A stretch of DNA of 64,000 bases from Bradyrhizobium sp. ORS 285 (GTDB taxonomy: Bacteria; Pseudomonadota; Alphaproteobacteria; Rhizobiales; Xanthobacteraceae), in assembly GCF_900176205.1 (NCBI RefSeq), contig NZ_LT859959.1, forward strand, positions 310,001-374,000. Direction: 5' to 3'. Position numbers and translations under genes: made by a program. Positions within the stretch are counted from its first letter, which is position 1. Each line of letters opens with the position of its first letter. The notes under the pieces were generated by a model that was not told the origin of the DNA, ran no database searches, and saw nothing but the letters and a program-made list of their open reading frames with translations. Below are positions 1 to 7,767 of the stretch, one piece after another.

Positions 1-524
1 GACACGATGCGCCCGTTCTGGCGCACCTTCACGTAGGTGGCGTCGATCCACAGATACGGCCAGTCGCCCTCGATCGGACGGCCGAGGAAGGCCTTCACCT
101 TGTCATCGATCTCACCGCACAGCCGGCTCACTTGGCTCTTCGAGATGCCGGTCATGCCCATGGCCTGCACCAGGTCATCCACCGAGCGGGTTGAAACGCC
201 TTGCACATAGGCTTCCTGGACCACGGCGGTGAGCGCCTTCTCGGCCATCCGGCGCGGCTCTAAGAAGCCCGGGAAATAGGAGCCCTTGCGCAGCTTGGGA
301 ATACGCAGTTCGACCGTACCGGCCCGGGTCTCCCAGGTCCGGTCGCGGTAGCCGTTGCGCTGGGCCAGACGCTCGGGGGTCTTCTCGCCGTAGCCTGCTC
401 CGGTCTGGCTTTCGACCTCCAGCTCCATCAGGCGCTGGGCGGCAAAGCCGATCATCTCGCGCAACAAATCCGCATCAGGGGTCTTCTCCACGAGTGTTCG
501 CAGGTTCATCATGTCGTCGGTCAT
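1..524 (-). CDS. IS256-family transposase, C-terminus beyond window edge
   Basis: Translating the minus strand from the ATG at 524 gives an open frame of about 174 residues that runs off the left edge. It begins [14 protein letters not shown] and contains the motifs [19 protein letters not shown] and [10 protein letters not shown], and it ends near [15 protein letters not shown]. These are hallmarks of IS256/Mutator-type DDE transposases; the Asp in [10 protein letters not shown] corresponds to the first catalytic Asp. The other two acidic residues lie outside the window, so integrity cannot be judged. It sits directly beside a second insertion element, in an IS-dense end of an integrated island. 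Confidence 0.88.
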   Translation of the reverse strand, partial: MTDDMMNLRTLVEKTPDADLLREMIGFAAQRLMELEVESQTGAGYGEKTPERLAQRNGYRDRTWETRAGTVELRIPKLRKGSYFPGFLEPRRMAEKALTAVVQEAYVQGVSTRSVDDLVQAMGMTGISKSQVSRLCGEIDDKVKAFLGRPIEGDWPYLWIDATYVKVRQNGRIV

Positions 525-590
525 CGGTGGGTCCTCGGTTGCGTTGGCGTGTCGCAACCCGATCCTACCGGAGAACTGCCGATGACCACC

Positions 591-647
591 GCAAAGCCGC
601 CCGCCCGCTACGGCGCTACGTGACAGCGCGCGTCCGGGCGGCTTTGC
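591..647. repeat. 13-bp perfect inverted repeat upstream of the IS256 transposase
   Basis: GCAAAGCCGCCCG at 591-603 is repeated in inverted orientation at 635-647, with a 31-base loop. It lies in the leader of the IS256 transposase. Structures like this in IS leaders can damp transcription entering from outside, but that role is inferred. The rest of 525-728 shows no gene. Confidence 0.5.
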
Positions 648-791
648 TCTACCGAGCTACACCACCACCGGGGACACGACCCTGGCCAACGAAGACCAGA
701 GGATCAAGTGTAGCCGCTTTACGGCAGATGACCTGCCCCTAAGAATTTCCTCCAGAAGGATTTAGAGTCCGCCCTGACGAAGGACGGACAG

Positions 792-1058
792 ATGAAGCGG
801 AAGCGGTTCACGGAAGAGCAGATCATCGCGGTTTTGAAAGAGCACGAGGCCGGTGCGAAGACGGCCGATCTGGCTCGCAAGCACGGGATCTCGGAGGCGA
901 CGCACTACAATTGGAAGGCCAAGTTCGGCGGCATGGACGTCTCCGAGGCCAAGCGGCTCAAGGCGCTCGAGGACGAGAATGCCAAGCTGAAGAAGCTGCT
1001 GGCCGAGCAGATGCTCGATGCGGCGGCGCTGCCGGAGCTGCTTTCAAAAAAATGGTAG
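792..1058 (+). CDS. IS3-family transposase OrfA
   Basis: This 88-residue protein starts MKRKRFTEEQIIAVLKEHE. It has a helix-turn-helix around residues 20-45 (LARKHGISEATHYNWKAK) followed by a leucine-zipper-like stretch (LKALEDENAKLKKLLAEQ). This is the standard OrfA layout of IS3 elements, in which OrfA binds the terminal repeats. Its 3' end carries seven A residues (1046-1052) just before the OrfB frame. That is the usual place for programmed -1 frameshifting to an OrfAB fusion transposase. OrfA itself is intact, but OrfB is disrupted, so the element cannot move on its own. Confidence 0.88.
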   Translation: MKRKRFTEEQIIAVLKEHEAGAKTADLARKHGISEATHYNWKAKFGGMDVSEAKRLKALEDENAKLKKLLAEQMLDAAALPELLSKKW

Positions 1059-1118
1059 GCCCTGCCGCCAAGCGCGCCGCATCGGCGCACCTGCAGGCCA
1101 AGCTCGGCCTGTCGGAAC
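1052..1118 (+). pseudogene. IS3-family OrfB, 5' fragment before the IS66 insertion
   Basis: The OrfB frame opens at the ATG at 1052 (MVGPAAKRAASAHLQAKLG) and is cut after codons for LGLSER by the IS66 insertion at 1119. Joining base 1118 to base 3954 restores an uninterrupted reading frame ([17 protein letters not shown]). This confirms one gene split by a single insertion. Confidence 0.8.
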
Positions 1119-1178
1119 GTAAGCATCCGCCGTAGGCCGCGGGGGGAGCCGGTTTGCGGCGTCATCTGGGAAGAGATT

Positions 1179-1400
1179 TCAGAGCTGCCGACGTGTTTTG
1201 ACGAGTTCGATCAGGTTGTCGATCCCGAAGTCGGTCAAGGCCATGACGCCATCGTCACCAGCGCCATAGACCCAGATGACGCCATCCTCGATGTCCAATT
1301 CGCTGGCGACGTCGTGCAACCATTCCTCATCTTCGCCGAGGTCCTTGGCAACCTTGGCGATGGTGGTGACGTGGTGAACTTTGTTGACGTGCGTGGTCAT
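1179..1400 (-). CDS. Small acidic passenger protein of the IS66 element
   Basis: This 73-residue protein ([20 protein letters not shown]...) is acidic in its middle ([14 protein letters not shown]) and has no motif I can assign. Its ATG overlaps the tnpC stop codon (ATGA), so it is probably translated by coupling with tnpC. It lies inside the inverted repeats and therefore moves with the element. Its segments [15 protein letters not shown] and [15 protein letters not shown] have the even composition of a real protein. The function is unknown; accessory or regulatory roles for such IS66 passengers are only a guess. Confidence 0.7.
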   Translation of the reverse strand: MTTHVNKVHHVTTIAKVAKDLGEDEEWLHDVASELDIEDGVIWVYGAGDDGVMALTDFGIDNLIELVKTRRQL

Positions 1401-3049
1401 GCTGCTCGGGTGGAGAGCGCTGCGGCCTGAGGCGTCCAGTTCCAGGGCAGCAGTTCGTCGAGCCGTTGGGACGGGTGAGCGGCAATCCGGTCAATGACAT
1501 CGGTCAGCCAGGCTTGCGGATCGATCCCGTTCATTTTGGCGGTGACGATCAGGCTGTACATCGCAGCTGCGCGCCGGCCGCCGCGATCAGACCCGCAGAA
1601 GAGCCAGGATTTTCGACCTAGGGCGATGCCTCGCAGACCGCGCTCGGCGGCATTGTTGGAGAGGCACACACGACCGTCATCGAGGAACAGCGTGAAGCTC
1701 GGCCATCGCTTCAGCACGTAATTGAATGCCTTGGCAAGGTCGTGCCCCCGGGCGAGCTTGGCGAGTTGCTCTTGCATGTAGAGCCGCAGGTCTTCGGTCA
1801 AAGGCCGACTGAGCGTCTGCCGTGCTTCGAGACGCTCCTGCGCGCTTTTGCCATTGATGGAACGCTCGATCTCGAACAACGCGTCGATCCGGCGCACGAC
1901 CTCGATTGCGATCGGAGAAAGCGGGATCTCCTTCTTGCCCGCAGCCTTGCGGCGCGCATTCTCCTCCAGATCGGCCATGGCAAAGAACGGGCGCCGCGCA
2001 TGCGCCCAGCACGACGCCTCGCGGATCGGTCCAGGGCCGCGTCCAGCCAGATAGAGCTGGTTATAGCCGTCATAGGCGTCGGCCTGCAGGATGCCGGCAT
2101 ACCGCGCCAGATGCGCCTGCGGATGCTCGCCCTTGCGATCGCGCGAGTAGTAGAACATCGCTGCCGGCGGGTCCGCACCACCGAACGGCCGGTCGTCCCG
2201 GACATAGATCCAGCACCGCCCCGTGTCAGTCTTTCCCTTGGCCAGCACCGGCACGGTCGTATCGTCGGCATGAAGGCGCTCGGCCGTCATGACATGCGCT
2301 TCAACCAGGCGCAGCAGCGGGTCCAGCGACGCACAGACCGACCCCACGGCATCCGCCATGGTCGAGAGCGCTATCGGCACGCCCTCCAGCGCATAGCGCT
2401 CGGCCTGGCGGTTCAAGGGCTGATGCTGACCGAACTTCTCGAACATGATCATCGCCAGCAGGCTCGGCCCGGCCCATCCTCGCGCCACGGCATGGAACGG
2501 CGCCGGCACCTGGCTGATCTTCTCGCAGTCCCGGCAGGAGAACTTCTCCCGCACCGTCTCGATCACCTTCCATTGGCGCGGCACCACCTCCAGCGTCCGC
2601 GTCACGTCCTCGCCGAGCTTGCGCAGGCGATTGCTGCCGCAGCATTCGCAAGCCGTCGGCGGCTCGATCACCACCCGCTCGCGGGGCAGATGTTCGGGGA
2701 AGGTTTGTCGCTCGGTGCGCTTGCGCGTGAAGGCGCGGACCGTGCTGGTCTTCGCCGCGGCGCGTTCCGCCGCAAGCTCGTCCTCGGTGGCGCCAGCTTC
2801 CTGCTCTTCGAACGTCAGCGCCAGTTGTTCGAGCAGGCGTGATGAACGCTCCGACCGCTGCCCGTAGATCTGATGCCTCAGCTTGGCGATCTGCAGCTTC
2901 TGGGACGCGATCAGGGCTTCGTCTTCCGATGCCTTGGCTCGGGCAGCCGCAAGCTCGGCAGCGACCTCCAATTCCTTCGCGCGCTCGGCCGCCAGCGCCT
3001 GTTTCAGGGCGACGACGTCATCCGGTCCAGCATCGCAATCGGCGTTCAT
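1397..3049 (-). CDS. tnpC: IS66-family transposase TnpC
   Basis: This 550-residue protein has the full IS66 TnpC layout. An N-terminal leucine-zipper helix (about residues 10-65, with [15 protein letters not shown]) is followed by a zinc-finger region ([15 protein letters not shown] and [11 protein letters not shown]). The DDE core follows, with the first Asp in [15 protein letters not shown], the second region [13 protein letters not shown] and the C-terminal [16 protein letters not shown] region. The length matches the family. It lies downstream of tnpA and tnpB on the same strand and overlaps the start of the small passenger gene. No frameshift or stop is seen. Confidence 0.95.
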   Translation of the reverse strand: MNADCDAGPDDVVALKQALAAERAKELEVAAELAAARAKASEDEALIASQKLQIAKLRHQIYGQRSERSSRLLEQLALTFEEQEAGATEDELAAERAAAKTSTVRAFTRKRTERQTFPEHLPRERVVIEPPTACECCGSNRLRKLGEDVTRTLEVVPRQWKVIETVREKFSCRDCEKISQVPAPFHAVARGWAGPSLLAMIMFEKFGQHQPLNRQAERYALEGVPIALSTMADAVGSVCASLDPLLRLVEAHVMTAERLHADDTTVPVLAKGKTDTGRCWIYVRDDRPFGGADPPAAMFYYSRDRKGEHPQAHLARYAGILQADAYDGYNQLYLAGRGPGPIREASCWAHARRPFFAMADLEENARRKAAGKKEIPLSPIAIEVVRRIDALFEIERSINGKSAQERLEARQTLSRPLTEDLRLYMQEQLAKLARGHDLAKAFNYVLKRWPSFTLFLDDGRVCLSNNAAERGLRGIALGRKSWLFCGSDRGGRRAAAMYSLIVTAKMNGIDPQAWLTDVIDRIAAHPSQRLDELLPWNWTPQAAALSTRAA

Positions 3050-3119
3050 GCGACGCAGTGAATCACAGATCAGGCCGGTTGGAACTCCCTAAATACCGGA
3101 AAGCCGCAACTATCTCTGC

Positions 3120-3467
3120 TCAGCCTGCGCTCTGTGGCCGCCATGTCAGCTGCGGATTCCTCCAATCGATCGCCTCAAGCATGTAGGCCATCTGCGCGGC
3201 CGAGATCGACACCGCGCCATTGGACACCGAGGGCCAGATGAACTTTCCTCGGTCGAGGCGCTTGGCGTAGAGCGACAAGCCGATTCCGTCATGCCACAGG
3301 ATCTTGACCAGATCCCCGCGACGGCCGCGGAAGATGTAGAGATCGCCGGCGTGGGGATCTCGCTTCAAAATCTCCTGGACCATCAGGGCCAGGCTCTGCA
3401 TACCACGGCGCATGTCCGTGTGGCCGGTCGCAATCCAGACCTTGACGTCGCTCGGGATCGGAATCAT
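3120..3467 (-). CDS. tnpB: IS66-family accessory protein TnpB
   Basis: This 115-residue protein starts MIPIPSDVKVWIATGHTDMR. It carries the diagnostic IS66 Orf2 pattern: RRGMQSLALMVQ, then DLYIFRGRRGDLVKILWHDG and a WPSVSNGAVSIS-like segment. It is required with TnpA for transposition of IS66 elements, though its biochemical role is not settled. Its start overlaps the tnpA stop by four bases (ATGA). The gap to tnpC is 70 bp. Confidence 0.94.
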   Translation of the reverse strand: MIPIPSDVKVWIATGHTDMRRGMQSLALMVQEILKRDPHAGDLYIFRGRRGDLVKILWHDGIGLSLYAKRLDRGKFIWPSVSNGAVSISAAQMAYMLEAIDWRNPQLTWRPQSAG

Positions 3468-3859
3468 CGCCGCCTCAAAAGGTCGAGAATGCGCCGAAGT
3501 GCCTCGGTGTCCACGTCGCGGTCGACGCGCACGCAGCAGTCGTCCAGTTCGATCTCGATCGTTCCGGCCCGCATGCTCGGTGCGGCACGCGATGGCGACG
3601 GTGGTGATGGCACCCTCGTCAAGTCGTCAGCCTGCGACGACACGATGGCGACAGGAACGATAGCCGGCACAGCCTCGGCACCCAGCCGGCCCTGCCGCGC
3701 CTGCCGGCGCCAGGTGAACAGCAGGCTCTGAGCCACCCCATGCCGCCGGGCAACTCCGCAGACGGTCTGCCCGGACTGCATCGTCTCCTCGATCAGACGA
3801 ACCTTATCCTCATAACTCCATCGACGCCGCCGTTCGGCGCCCAAAACTTCCATCTGCAT
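3464..3859 (-). CDS. tnpA: IS66-family TnpA (helix-turn-helix protein)
   Basis: This 131-residue protein is the first gene of the IS66 operon. An N-terminal helix-turn-helix of the IS3 OrfA/IS66 Orf1 type is visible at about residues 18-55 (YEDKVRLIEETMQSG, GVARRHGVAQSLLFTWRRQ). The C-terminus contains ELDDCCVRVDRDVD and RRILDLLRRR, typical of IS66 Orf1. It likely binds the terminal repeats. The ATG at 3859 begins MQMEVLGAERRRRW, and an in-frame alternative Met two codons later would change little. Confidence 0.92.
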   Translation of the reverse strand: MQMEVLGAERRRRWSYEDKVRLIEETMQSGQTVCGVARRHGVAQSLLFTWRRQARQGRLGAEAVPAIVPVAIVSSQADDLTRVPSPPSPSRAAPSMRAGTIEIELDDCCVRVDRDVDTEALRRILDLLRRR

Positions 3860-3953
3860 CGCCGCATGACCTCAAGGCTGGACTTAAGGCCATATCCTTA
3901 GGCGGCCGGTGACGCCGAACAAGGCGGCCTACGCCGGAGCGATACGTCGGAAC

Positions 3954-4813
3954 GGCGGGCCTGCTCGATCGTCGGGGCGGATCGGACGATGGTGCGCTAC
4001 CAGTCTCGTCGCCCCTCGGACGCCGAGCTTCGGGTCAGACTGCGCGAGCTTGCCAACGAACGGCGGCGGTTCGGCTATCGTCGGCTGTTCATCCTGCTGC
4101 GACGGGAGGGCGAGCGATCCGGCATCAACCGTATCCATCGGCTGTACCGCGAAGAAGGGCTTACGGTGCGCAAGCGACGCGCTCGTCGAAAGGCGATCGG
4201 GATGCGGGCTCCGATCCCGGTGGAAGCGAGACCGAATGCGCGCTGGTCGCTGGACTTTGTCTCCGACCAGTTCGCCAACGGTCGGCGCTTCCGCATCCTC
4301 AATATCGTCGATGATGTCACCAAGGAGTGTCTGGGCGCGATCCCGGACACCTCGATCTCGGGCCGGCGGGTGGCACGAGAACTGACGGCCATCGTCGCTT
4401 GGCGCGGCAAACCGGGATCAATTGTGTCCGACAACGGCACCGAGTTCACCTGCAATGCGATGCTGGCTTGGTGCCAGGACAACAGCATCGCCTGGCACTT
4501 CATCGCACCGGGCAAGCCGATCCAGAACGCCTTCGTCGAAAGCTTCAACGGCAGGATGCGCGACGAGCTGCTGAACGAGACGCTGTTCTTCGGCATCGCC
4601 GAGGCACGAAGCAAAATTGCTGCATGGGTCGCCGACTACAATGGCGAGCGGCCTCACTCCTCGCTGCAATACCAGACCCCGGCGGCCTACGCTGCCACAT
4701 TCACCGCAACGGGCGATCGGCTGCGCAACCCCGACCTGCTCCGCCGCTCGCCCGTTGCTCAACACGCGCCAATCGGCGTAAAACCCACTCGGACTCTAAA
4801 TGCTGCTGGATGA
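3954..4813 (+). pseudogene. IS3-family OrfB, 3' part (integrase catalytic domain) after the IS66 insertion
   Basis: This segment continues OrfB after the IS66 insertion. The first Met inside it is at 3989 ([19 protein letters not shown]). The HTH_21 region ([18 protein letters not shown]) is followed by the rve DDE core. D1 is in [11 protein letters not shown]2 in [12 protein letters not shown] and E in [20 protein letters not shown], ending with [18 protein letters not shown]. All catalytic residues remain, but the N-terminal codons are separated by 2.8 kb. A truncated product could in principle start at 3989; it would lack the link to OrfA. Confidence 0.85.
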
Positions 4814-4863
4814 AACTTCGGTGGCAGGTCAGCTGTTGAATGGCAAAAATTTGCGGCGTTGGA

Positions 4864-6129
4864 TTAAAGCCACTGAGGAATACTATTGCTATCCGTATTC
4901 ACTGCCGCAAACACGGCACTGCTTATCGCCTGCTGTTGGCGCCGGAGGTGATCTCCCAACAGCCTAGGGCGCGTAATGTAGCCAGCGTTTACGCCAGGAA
5001 TTGCGTGGTTCATCAGCAGCTTTGCGTCGAACTCCGACACGCCTGCCGCGGCTGCTATCGTGCGGAAGCTTTGTCGCAGATCGTTACCCCATTTCGACAG
5101 TATGGCCCGATTTTCTTTCTGCTCAACGATATGCCCCGATCCGCTGTCGGCAGGGAATATCCATCGGCGTGCCTGAGAGGGGTACATCTGATGTCCGGAG
5201 CGAATGACTCGGATCAGGCAGCGGATCATTTCGCGAGATAGGGGAATATCGAAAGCTCGCTTCGAGCCGCCCTTGGGCTTCGGGATGTGCAAGATCCGCC
5301 TCTTGAAGTCGATATCGCCGGGAGTTGTTTCCTGCAGTGCGGTCGGCCGACATCCCGAAAGTAGCGTGAAGAGATGGAATTCTCGACGGATCGGATTGTC
5401 CAGGGCGGACAGTTCGGCAAACCAGGCCTTTAGGTCACCTGGTCCCATGCCAGTGTCGCGTCGCTTCTCTCCATTCCAGTCGATCGCCCCAACGGGATTA
5501 TCTGGCGGCAAGGTCTTATTGGCTTTGCGTGCGTGGGCATAGATGGCTCGGAGAGTCCGCATGCTGCCATTCGCGATATAGGGTCCGTTCTCCTTGGTGA
5601 TTTCATCATGCCTCTCGACCACCTTTGCCGGGTGGCGGCCCAGATCCTCCAATGGCGTCTCGAGCCACTTGGCGAAGATCCGCTCCACGTGATCCCGATA
5701 GCTCTCGATCGTGCGCTCGCTGCGGCCTTTTCGGATCATGTGGGCGTCGCGATATCGCTCCCAAGCTTGCCTCAGCGTGATGCCGCCGGACTGGTGCGCC
5801 GTCGTGCCGTCACCGCCGCCCGCGATGCGATTCGGTTTCGATCCGGGCTTGGGGTGCTGGCCCCGGCTGATCTGAGCAAGATATTCCTTGGCAGTCGCGC
5901 GGGCCGTCCTTGTCGAAAGCTCTTTGACGTCGCCGATTGCGACCCGGACGGACGTTGCTCGCTTGCCGTCTTCGCGAAGGTCGCCTTGGACGGTGAAGGT
6001 TCGTTTCCGCTTTCCGACGACGACGAAGAAGCCCTTCAGTTCGGTATCGCGAGCCAAATACCACCCCTCGTTCGGGGTCGGCAGGCGGGCGATTTCCTTG
6101 TCGGTCAGCAGGAGGCGGACATCGGCCAT
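4864..6129 (-). CDS. Tyrosine-recombinase integrase of the island
   Basis: About 421 residues from the ATG at 6129 (MADVRLLLTDKEIARLP), which is preceded by GGAG at seven bases; a longer TTG start at 6174 lacks this signal. The layout is an N-terminal arm-binding region (about 1-85), a SAM-like core-binding domain (about 118-210, TLRQAWERYRDAHM) and a catalytic domain. Catalytic residues visible are R261 (SGCRPTAL), K290 (PKGGSKRAF), R352 (NDLRQSFRT), H375 (MNHAIPG) and Y384 (NAGYITRP). The usual HxxR box has Asn in place of the first His. The gene is read away from the tRNA-Arg remnant 130 bp upstream, as expected for an integrase beside its attachment site. Confidence 0.93.
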   Translation of the reverse strand: MADVRLLLTDKEIARLPTPNEGWYLARDTELKGFFVVVGKRKRTFTVQGDLREDGKRATSVRVAIGDVKELSTRTARATAKEYLAQISRGQHPKPGSKPNRIAGGGDGTTAHQSGGITLRQAWERYRDAHMIRKGRSERTIESYRDHVERIFAKWLETPLEDLGRHPAKVVERHDEITKENGPYIANGSMRTLRAIYAHARKANKTLPPDNPVGAIDWNGEKRRDTGMGPGDLKAWFAELSALDNPIRREFHLFTLLSGCRPTALQETTPGDIDFKRRILHIPKPKGGSKRAFDIPLSREMIRCLIRVIRSGHQMYPSQARRWIFPADSGSGHIVEQKENRAILSKWGNDLRQSFRTIAAAAGVSEFDAKLLMNHAIPGVNAGYITRPRLLGDHLRRQQQAISSAVFAAVNTDSNSIPQWL

Positions 6130-6260
6130 CGGAGCGCTCCAAAACTCGAACGGTTTTTCAAACGGTTTTGGCAAATCGGGGAGTTCGACGGTTCGACCCC
6201 GACGTTGTGCGAGGATGTACGATAAATGTCTCGAAATTAAGGACTTTTTCGTCTATCGTT

Positions 6261-6352
6261 GCGCTGTGGCGTACAGTCGGATAGCGTGGCGAAGCGATGT
6301 TTTTGAACTACGAATCTGAGGGTCGGACGTTCGAATCGTTCCGGGCGCGCCA
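6261..6352 (+). other. tRNA-Arg(ACG) remnant, probable island attachment site
   Basis: From the anticodon loop CTACGAA (6308-6314) to the CCA end (6350-6352) the sequence reads as a good tRNA-Arg 3' half. It has a T-arm of five pairs around TTCGAAT, a CGGGCGC acceptor strand and an encoded CCA. The 5' part is degenerate. GCGCTGT at 6261 and a D-loop-like CAGTCGGATAG are recognisable, but the D-stem and anticodon stem do not pair and about 13 extra bases precede the anticodon. Tyrosine integrases often recombine in the anticodon loop and leave just such a 3' half. I read this as the att site at the island's right end, with the intact tRNA expected at the far left end outside the window. Confidence 0.65.
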
Positions 6353-6445
6353 TTTGCCGATGAAACTCTCCCCATCGCATCCGTACCTTCCGGGCCGCTC
6401 GGCGCTACGTCGGGCGCCGACGCTCGTGTCCGCTGGAGAACAGTC

Positions 6446-7519
6446 GTGAGTCGTTTCTGGTCAGAGCTGGCCCGCGGGCTGTCGCCTTACGTGCCCGGCG
6501 AGCAGCCGCAGATTCCGGGCCTCGTCAAGCTCAACACCAATGAGAGTCCGTTCGGACCGTCGCCCAAGGCAATCGAGGCCATCCGGGCGGCGGCGTCCGA
6601 CGCGCTGCGCCTCTATCCCGATCCGCAGGCCACCCGCCTGCGCGAGGTCCTGGCCGACTATCACAAGGTCTCGCCCGCGCAGGTGTTCGTCGGCAACGGC
6701 TCCGACGAGGTGCTCGCGCACACCTTTGCCGCGCTGTTGAAGCAGCCGGCGCCCTTGCTGTTTCCCGACGTGACCTACAGCTTCTATCCGGTCTATTGCC
6801 GGCTGCTCGGGATCGACGCCACCACCGTTCCGCTCGATGCCGAGATGCGCGTGCGCATCGACGACTATCTCGATCGGCCGGGCCCGGTGATCATCGCCAA
6901 TCCGAATGCGCCGACCGGCATCGCGCTGCCGCTCCAGGAGATCGCGCGACTCGCTGCGGCGCGCAGCGACACGGCGGTCGTGATCGACGAGGCCTATGTC
7001 GATTTCGGCGCGGAGACGGCCATCCCCCTCATCGCCGAGCATCCCAATCTGCTGGTGGTGCAGACGATGTCCAAGTCGCGCGCGCTGGCTGGCCTGCGCG
7101 TCGGCTATGCCATCGGCGATGCCGACCTGATCGGGGGCCTGACGCGGGTGAAGGACAGCTTCAACTCCTATCCGCTCGGCCGCCCCGCCCAGGCCGGCGC
7201 GATCGCCTCGATCGAGGACGAGGCGCATTTCCAGCAGACCCGCACGGCCATCATGCAGAACCGTGCCGACCTCACCACCGCGCTGATCCGGCTCGGCTTC
7301 GAGGTGCTGCCGTCGAGCGCCAATTTCGTCTTCGCGCGCCACCCTGACCATTCAGGCCAGGCACTCTCCGCTGCCTTGCGCGAACGTGCGGTGCTCGTCC
7401 GCCACTTCACCGCGCCACGCATCGCGGACTATCTGCGCATCACGATCGGCTCGGCGGCGGAGCTGGCGCGGCTGACCGATGCCTTGGGCGAGATCCTGGC
7501 GAGCGCTCGGGCGGTCTGA
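6446..7519 (+). CDS. hisC: Histidinol-phosphate aminotransferase
   Basis: A 357-residue class II (fold I) aminotransferase that converts imidazole-acetol phosphate to histidinol phosphate with glutamate and PLP. Family signs are LNTNESPFGPSP near residue 29, NPNAPTG (152-158) for cofactor and substrate contacts, VVIDEAYVDF (178-187), and the PLP-binding Lys210 in QTMSKSRALAGLRVG. The start is a GTG at 6446 with GGAGA six bases upstream. It is the first chromosomal gene after the island and stands alone rather than in a his operon. A homologous 30-codon piece of a second hisC 3' end lies 3.7 kb downstream. Confidence 0.93.
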   Translation: MSRFWSELARGLSPYVPGEQPQIPGLVKLNTNESPFGPSPKAIEAIRAAASDALRLYPDPQATRLREVLADYHKVSPAQVFVGNGSDEVLAHTFAALLKQPAPLLFPDVTYSFYPVYCRLLGIDATTVPLDAEMRVRIDDYLDRPGPVIIANPNAPTGIALPLQEIARLAAARSDTAVVIDEAYVDFGAETAIPLIAEHPNLLVVQTMSKSRALAGLRVGYAIGDADLIGGLTRVKDSFNSYPLGRPAQAGAIASIEDEAHFQQTRTAIMQNRADLTTALIRLGFEVLPSSANFVFARHPDHSGQALSAALRERAVLVRHFTAPRIADYLRITIGSAAELARLTDALGEILASARAV

Positions 7520-7740
7520 TCGCCGTCCACAAGAGCGCCTTGCTGCGAGCGCACGACGCGCTGTTGCTTCGGCTTGCGAAACGGCAGCAGGACGCTCCGC
7601 ACCATCAGTGCAATCAGCCCGCCCAGGAACATCGTCAAGGAGACGTCACGCCACACCGGGCCGGTCTCCAGCTGATGTGTGGCGTCGAGCGCATGGCGGA
7701 TGGCAAAGCCGAGACAGGCCGAGAGAGCGCGCTCGCCCAC
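7429..7740 (-). CDS. Doubtful small membrane protein downstream of draT
   Basis: A 103-codon frame from a GTG at 7740, 27 bp after the draT stop on the same strand. It has one plausible membrane segment (TMFLGGLIALMVRSVLLPF, about residues 36-54). The last 90 bases overlap the 3' end of hisC in antisense. No ribosome binding site is evident and no family is recognised. The protein-like composition of residues 5-60 is the only support, so it may be a chance frame or a gene remnant. Confidence 0.3.
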   Translation of the reverse strand: MGERALSACLGFAIRHALDATHQLETGPVWRDVSLTMFLGGLIALMVRSVLLPFRKPKQQRVVRSQQGALVDGDQTARALARISPKASVSRASSAAEPIVMRR

Positions 7741-7767
7741 ATCAGGCGTGCACAGGCTGGAGCCCGC

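Larger units (their letters stand above)
1119..3945 (-). mobile_element. IS66-family element inserted in orfB of the IS3 element
   Basis: The element is bounded by a perfect 8-bp target duplication, GTCGGAAC, at 1111-1118 and 3946-3953. This is the size expected for IS66. The terminal repeats start GTAAGC on the left and GTATCG on the right (read inward). They match at about 17 of 22 positions and share CGTAGGCCGC. The 2827-bp body carries tnpA, tnpB and tnpC on the minus strand plus a small fourth gene after tnpC. All three transposition genes look intact. The exact duplication and intact genes suggest a fairly recent insertion. Confidence 0.94.
729..4831 (+). mobile_element. IS3-family (IS407-group) element, interrupted by an IS66 element
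   Basis: The ends are imperfect terminal inverted repeats of about 42 bp. The left end starts TGACCTGCCC at 729. The right end, read inward from 4831, starts TGACCTGCCA, and both ends close with ATTTAGAGTCCG. TGACCTG ends are typical of the IS407 group. Inside are orfA (792-1058) and orfB (from 1052, resuming at 3954). OrfB is split by an IS66 insertion at 1119-3945, so the original element was about 1.27 kb. The four bases flanking the two ends (CAGA and GCTG) do not match. No target duplication survives, which suggests a later deletion or recombination at one end. Confidence 0.88.

Noticed and set aside
1742..2842. 366-codon open frame on the plus strand within tnpC
   Set aside because: It is the antisense shadow of the IS66 tnpC gene, with Arg/His-rich composition and no motif.
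6261..6352. Intact tRNA-Arg gene
   Set aside because: The 5' half cannot form the D-stem or anticodon stem and carries about 13 extra bases, so I call it a remnant and attachment site.
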